Assembly: GCA_903911165.1 (NCBI GenBank)
Contig: CAIWCQ010000234.1
Span: 1 to 6,603, forward strand
Reading direction: 5' to 3'
Origin: an uncultured Actinomycetes bacterium
Lineage (GTDB): Bacteria; Actinomycetota; Actinomycetes; Mycobacteriales; Mycobacteriaceae
Length of the DNA stretch: 6,603 bases
The notes below the pieces were generated by a model. The model had not been told where the DNA came from. It saw only the letters and a program-made list of their open reading frames with translations, and ran no database searches. This document shows, one piece after another, positions 4,493 to 6,603 of this stretch (position 1 is its first letter; each line of letters starts with the position of its first letter). A program made the position numbers and the translations under genes.

Positions 4493-5379
4493 TGGCATTC
4501 GGTAGACGTAAGCGAGATCAGGAACCCCAGGACCGGGACGACAGCGTGGCGGCCCAGGCCGATGGGTCTGTGGAGTCGGCCCAGGCCGATGGGTCCGTGG
4601 AGGCGGCTGAGTCCGTGGACTCGGTAGCCGAGGAGATCGTCGACGATGGCGTTGCGGTGCCGGGTCTGTCCGGGGACGCCGACGGCCCCTTCGACATCGA
4701 GGACTTCGATGACCCCGCCCAGGCGACCCTGGCGCGCCTTGACCTGGGGTCGGTGCTGATCCCGATGCAGCCCGACGGCCAGGTGCAGGTGGAGCTCAAT
4801 CAGATGGGCGTCCCGAGTGCGATCTGGATCATCACCGGAAACGGCAGATTCACCATCGCCGCCTACGCCGCGCCTAAAACTCCCGGGCTCTGGCGTGAGG
4901 TCGCCGGCGAGCTCGCTGATGCGTTGCGCAATGACAACGCCGCGGTCTCCATCCAGAACGGGCCGTGGGGTCGTGAGGTCGTCGGAACCGGCGCCGGTGT
5001 GGTGCGCTTCATCGGCGTGGACGGATACCGCTGGATGATTCGCTGCGTAGTCAACGGGTTGCCCGAATCCATTGACGCGCTAGCCGCCGAAGCCCGGGAA
5101 GCGATGGCGGATACCGTCGTCCGGCGCGGCGAAACCCCCCTGCCGGTGCGGACTCCGCTGCCCGTGCAGCTGCCCGAGCCGCTGGCCGCGCAGCTCAACG
5201 CTGCCGCCGTGCAGCAGGCCCAGCAGGCTCAGCTGGCCCAGCAGGCGATGTTCGCCGCGCAGCAGGCCATGCTCGCTCAACAGCAGCAGCAACCGCAGCC
5301 AGACGATCCGGTCGGCGAGCGCGGAGTCCCCGGGGCGGCGACCCAACAGTTCCGCACCACCAGCAGCACCGGGGGTTGA
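4492..5379 (+). CDS. DUF3710 family protein, co-transcribed with dut
   Basis: This 295-residue protein matches M. tuberculosis Rv2696c by position and core sequence; its function is unknown. Residues 1-9 are basic (MAFGRRKRD). Residues 17-50 are acidic and contain a 9-residue tandem repeat (AQADGSVES, AQADGSVEA). The DUF3710 domain runs from about 60 to 225 and includes DLGSVLIPMQ (84-93), IWIITGNGRFTIAAYAAP (111-128), GPWGREVVG (157-165) and DGYRWMIRCVVNGLP (177-191). A proline turn region, TPLPVRTPLPVQLPEPL, follows at 215-231, then a Gln- and Ala-rich tail (about 237-270) and a polar C-terminus. There is no signal peptide or membrane segment. The ATG at 4492 shares one base with the dut stop; a GTG at 4489, giving a four-base overlap, is equally possible. 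The family homologue in M. tuberculosis is remembered as about 260 residues, so the repeat and tail may account for the extra length. Confidence 0.9.
   Translation: MAFGRRKRDQEPQDRDDSVAAQADGSVESAQADGSVEAAESVDSVAEEIVDDGVAVPGLSGDADGPFDIEDFDDPAQATLARLDLGSVLIPMQPDGQVQVELNQMGVPSAIWIITGNGRFTIAAYAAPKTPGLWREVAGELADALRNDNAAVSIQNGPWGREVVGTGAGVVRFIGVDGYRWMIRCVVNGLPESIDALAAEAREAMADTVVRRGETPLPVRTPLPVQLPEPLAAQLNAAAVQQAQQAQLAQQAMFAAQQAMLAQQQQQPQPDDPVGERGVPGAATQQFRTTSSTGG
4550..4602 (+). repeat. 27-bp in-frame tandem repeat in the DUF3710 gene
   Basis: Two 26-base copies, at 4550-4575 and 4577-4602, differ at one base (TCTG versus TCCG) and have a 27-base period. The repeat keeps the frame and encodes AQADGSVES followed by AQADGSVEA. 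It lies in the variable acidic N-terminus, outside the conserved domain. Confidence 0.9.
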
Positions 5380-5389
5380 GCGGCGGCGT

Positions 5390-6091
5390 TCAGCCGATCG
5401 CCCGCAACGCCGCCACGGCCGCGACTCCGAGTGCTGCGGGGTTCGGCCCGAAACGCTCAAGGGTGACCGTGACGAGCGAGGCGCGCGGGACCGCGGCGGC
5501 CCACTGCTGCGCGACCGCGATCGGGTGGATTGGGTCATCGGAGGCCCCCACCACGCCCATCGGTCGCGCCAGTCGCCCCAATTCGGCTGCAGTCGGGCCC
5601 GCATACCCCGCGGCCTCATCCATCGCGTCGGGCAGTGCGGGCCACTGCCGGCTCCAGGAGCGAGCCAGTTCGTCGGCCAGCCACGGTGGGCTCGACGACC
5701 TCATCGCCGCGGTAGTGGCAGCCAGTCCGTCGCGGCGCAGCAGGGCGGCCGTGTGCCGGGCGGACAGTGCCGCCGGCGCGGCATCGGAGGTCCCGGTCCA
5801 TGGCGGCAGCACCGCGAGCACGGCGACGACGCGATCGGGATTGGCCAGCGCCCACCTGGTCGCAACCGCCGCGCCGATCGACACCCCGCCGACGGCGATC
5901 GGTCCGGCCGCCGCCGCCTCGTCCAGCGCCTGCAGGTAACCCGACACCAGGTGATCCGGCCGTGGCGGCACCGCGACCACGATCGCACCCGCCTGCTCCA
6001 GGGGGGAGGCGAAGGCGCGCTGAAGGTAGTCCTCGTCCGAGCCCGTCCCGGGCAGCAGGACCGTCGACACCGCGAACAGGTCTACCGCCAT
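5390..6091 (-). CDS. Alpha/beta hydrolase-fold protein
   Basis: This 233-residue protein corresponds to M. tuberculosis Rv2695 by position and sequence. It is a probable cytosolic hydrolase of unknown substrate; no signal peptide is visible. Strand and oxyanion-like region: STVLLPGTGSDEDY at 9-22. The nucleophile elbow is VGGVSIGAA at 67-75, with Ser71 in a GxSxG context. A cap-like region at 105-175 holds PAALSARHTAALLRRDGLAA and SSSPPWLADELARSW. The likely acid is in GASDDPIHP at 182-190 (Asp185 or Asp186). The only histidines are 47, 113 and 189; none lies near the C-terminus where the catalytic His usually sits. The ATG at 6091 gives MAVDLFAVSTVLLPG, the remembered family start; the frame is open further upstream but that extension is antisense to the OB-fold gene. 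No ribosome-binding site is evident. The gene ends ten bases from the DUF3710 stop, convergently. Confidence 0.88.
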   Translation of the reverse strand: MAVDLFAVSTVLLPGTGSDEDYLQRAFASPLEQAGAIVVAVPPRPDHLVSGYLQALDEAAAAGPIAVGGVSIGAAVATRWALANPDRVVAVLAVLPPWTGTSDAAPAALSARHTAALLRRDGLAATTAAMRSSSPPWLADELARSWSRQWPALPDAMDEAAGYAGPTAAELGRLARPMGVVGASDDPIHPIAVAQQWAAAVPRASLVTVTLERFGPNPAALGVAAVAALRAIG

Positions 6092-6165
6092 CGGTTGATG
6101 GTGCCCGTGGGCGGTCGGTGACCAGCCGGCGGGTGGGCTTCGTGGCGCTGCCGAACCAAGAGGGC

Positions 6166-6171
6166 TACCGT
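6166..6171 (+). promoter_or_regulatory. Possible -10 element (TACCGT) for the OB-fold gene
   Basis: TACCGT in the 147-base divergent region (6092-6238) fits TANNNT. It would start transcription near 6178 and give a leader of about 60 bases that includes the AGGAG site at 6229-6233. No -35 match is evident. No other structure was recognised in this gap. Confidence 0.2.
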
Positions 6172-6238
6172 TGCTGGAGCGCCACCACCACCGCGTGCGT
6201 CTGAGTCGTGTACGCGGGAAGCGACAACAGGAGTGACC

Positions 6239-6603
6239 ATGGCTGCGGCCGAAGGTTTTGTACGCCGTCTCACCCGCCGACTGGTGGAAAGCACCGAAGT
6301 GCGCGATGCCGAGGAGCTCAGCGGGATGGCCGCCAGCACTGGGGCCCACCGCGCCATCGACTGTCAGCGCGGCCAGGAAGTCACCATGATCGGCACCCTT
6401 CGCAGCGTCCAGACCAACGCCAAGGGATGCTCCGGCGGCGTGCAGGCCGAGTTGTTCGACGGCACCGACACGGTGATGCTGGTCTGGTTGGGCCAGCGGC
6501 GAATCCCCGGTATCGACAGTGGCCGGACGCTGCGTGTGCACGGCCGGTTGGGCATGTTGGAGAACGGGAGCAAAGCGATCTACAACCCGCACTATGAGAT
6601 CCA
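6239..6603 (+). CDS. OB-fold nucleic-acid-binding family protein (3' end beyond window)
   Basis: The first 121 codons are visible and run off the right edge. The M. tuberculosis counterpart, Rv2694c, is remembered as about 122 residues ending HYEIQR, so only a few codons are missing. An N-terminal helical segment (MAAAEGFVRRLTRRLVES) is followed by a small OB-fold beta barrel from about residue 41: CQRGQEVTMIGTLRSV, GGVQAELFDGTDTVMLVWLG, IPGIDSGRTLRVHGRLG and a closing NPHYEI. This is the pattern of single-stranded nucleic acid or tRNA-anticodon-binding OB domains, but no ligand is known. The ATG at 6239 is chosen because AGGAG (6229-6233) lies five bases upstream; a GTG at 6233 would overlap that site. 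It follows the dut-DUF3710 pair on the same strand, with the hydrolase gene inserted on the other strand. Confidence 0.9.
   Translation, partial: MAAAEGFVRRLTRRLVESTEVRDAEELSGMAASTGAHRAIDCQRGQEVTMIGTLRSVQTNAKGCSGGVQAELFDGTDTVMLVWLGQRRIPGIDSGRTLRVHGRLGMLENGSKAIYNPHYEI

Noticed and set aside
6092..6592. N-terminal extension of the hydrolase that would give about 400 residues.
   Set aside because: It runs antisense through the OB-fold gene; the family start MAVDLFAVST is at 6091.
6208..6597. 129-codon plus-strand frame near the right edge.
   Set aside because: It is out of frame with the OB-fold gene, which has a good ribosome-binding site and a recognisable product; this frame does not.

Overview
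This window is a piece of mycobacterial core chromosome, most likely from a slow-growing non-tuberculous Mycobacterium. It is GC-rich throughout and uses many GTG starts. Gene by gene it matches, from memory and without a search, the M. tuberculosis block Rv2703 (sigA) to Rv2694c, shown here in reverse orientation. I cannot name the species. I see no mobile element, phage gene, CRISPR array, tRNA or rRNA.

Layout, left to right: the N-terminal part of sigA (minus, cut by the left edge); ppgK, polyphosphate glucokinase (minus, upstream of sigA in the same direction); suhB, an inositol-monophosphatase family enzyme (plus, divergent from ppgK); cei, a cell-envelope integrity protein with a LytR_C domain (minus, convergent with suhB); a 100-residue zinc-ribbon DUF4193 protein (plus, divergent from cei); a two-helix DUF3093 membrane protein (minus); dut, dUTPase (plus), overlapping a DUF3710 protein (plus); an alpha/beta hydrolase-fold protein (minus); and the start of an OB-fold protein (plus, cut by the right edge). 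Strands alternate almost gene by gene, so most genes are single transcription units. dut and DUF3710 overlap and probably form an operon. No gap exceeds 190 bases.

Functions represented are housekeeping: the primary sigma factor, polyphosphate-dependent glucose phosphorylation, inositol phosphate hydrolysis, envelope integrity and dUTP removal. The DUF3710 and OB-fold genes lie next to dut, which hints at a link with nucleotide or DNA metabolism.

I found no previously undescribed multi-gene system. The points most worth a second look are non-coding or low-complexity. They are: a perfect Crp-type palindrome between cei and the DUF4193 gene; short tandem triplications that contain the stop codons of two minus-strand genes; a 15-bp duplication and an inverted repeat between ppgK and suhB; a long PAKK-type repeat tract at the N-terminus of SigA; a possible leader peptide ahead of the DUF4193 gene; and a hydrolase that lacks the usual C-terminal catalytic histidine.
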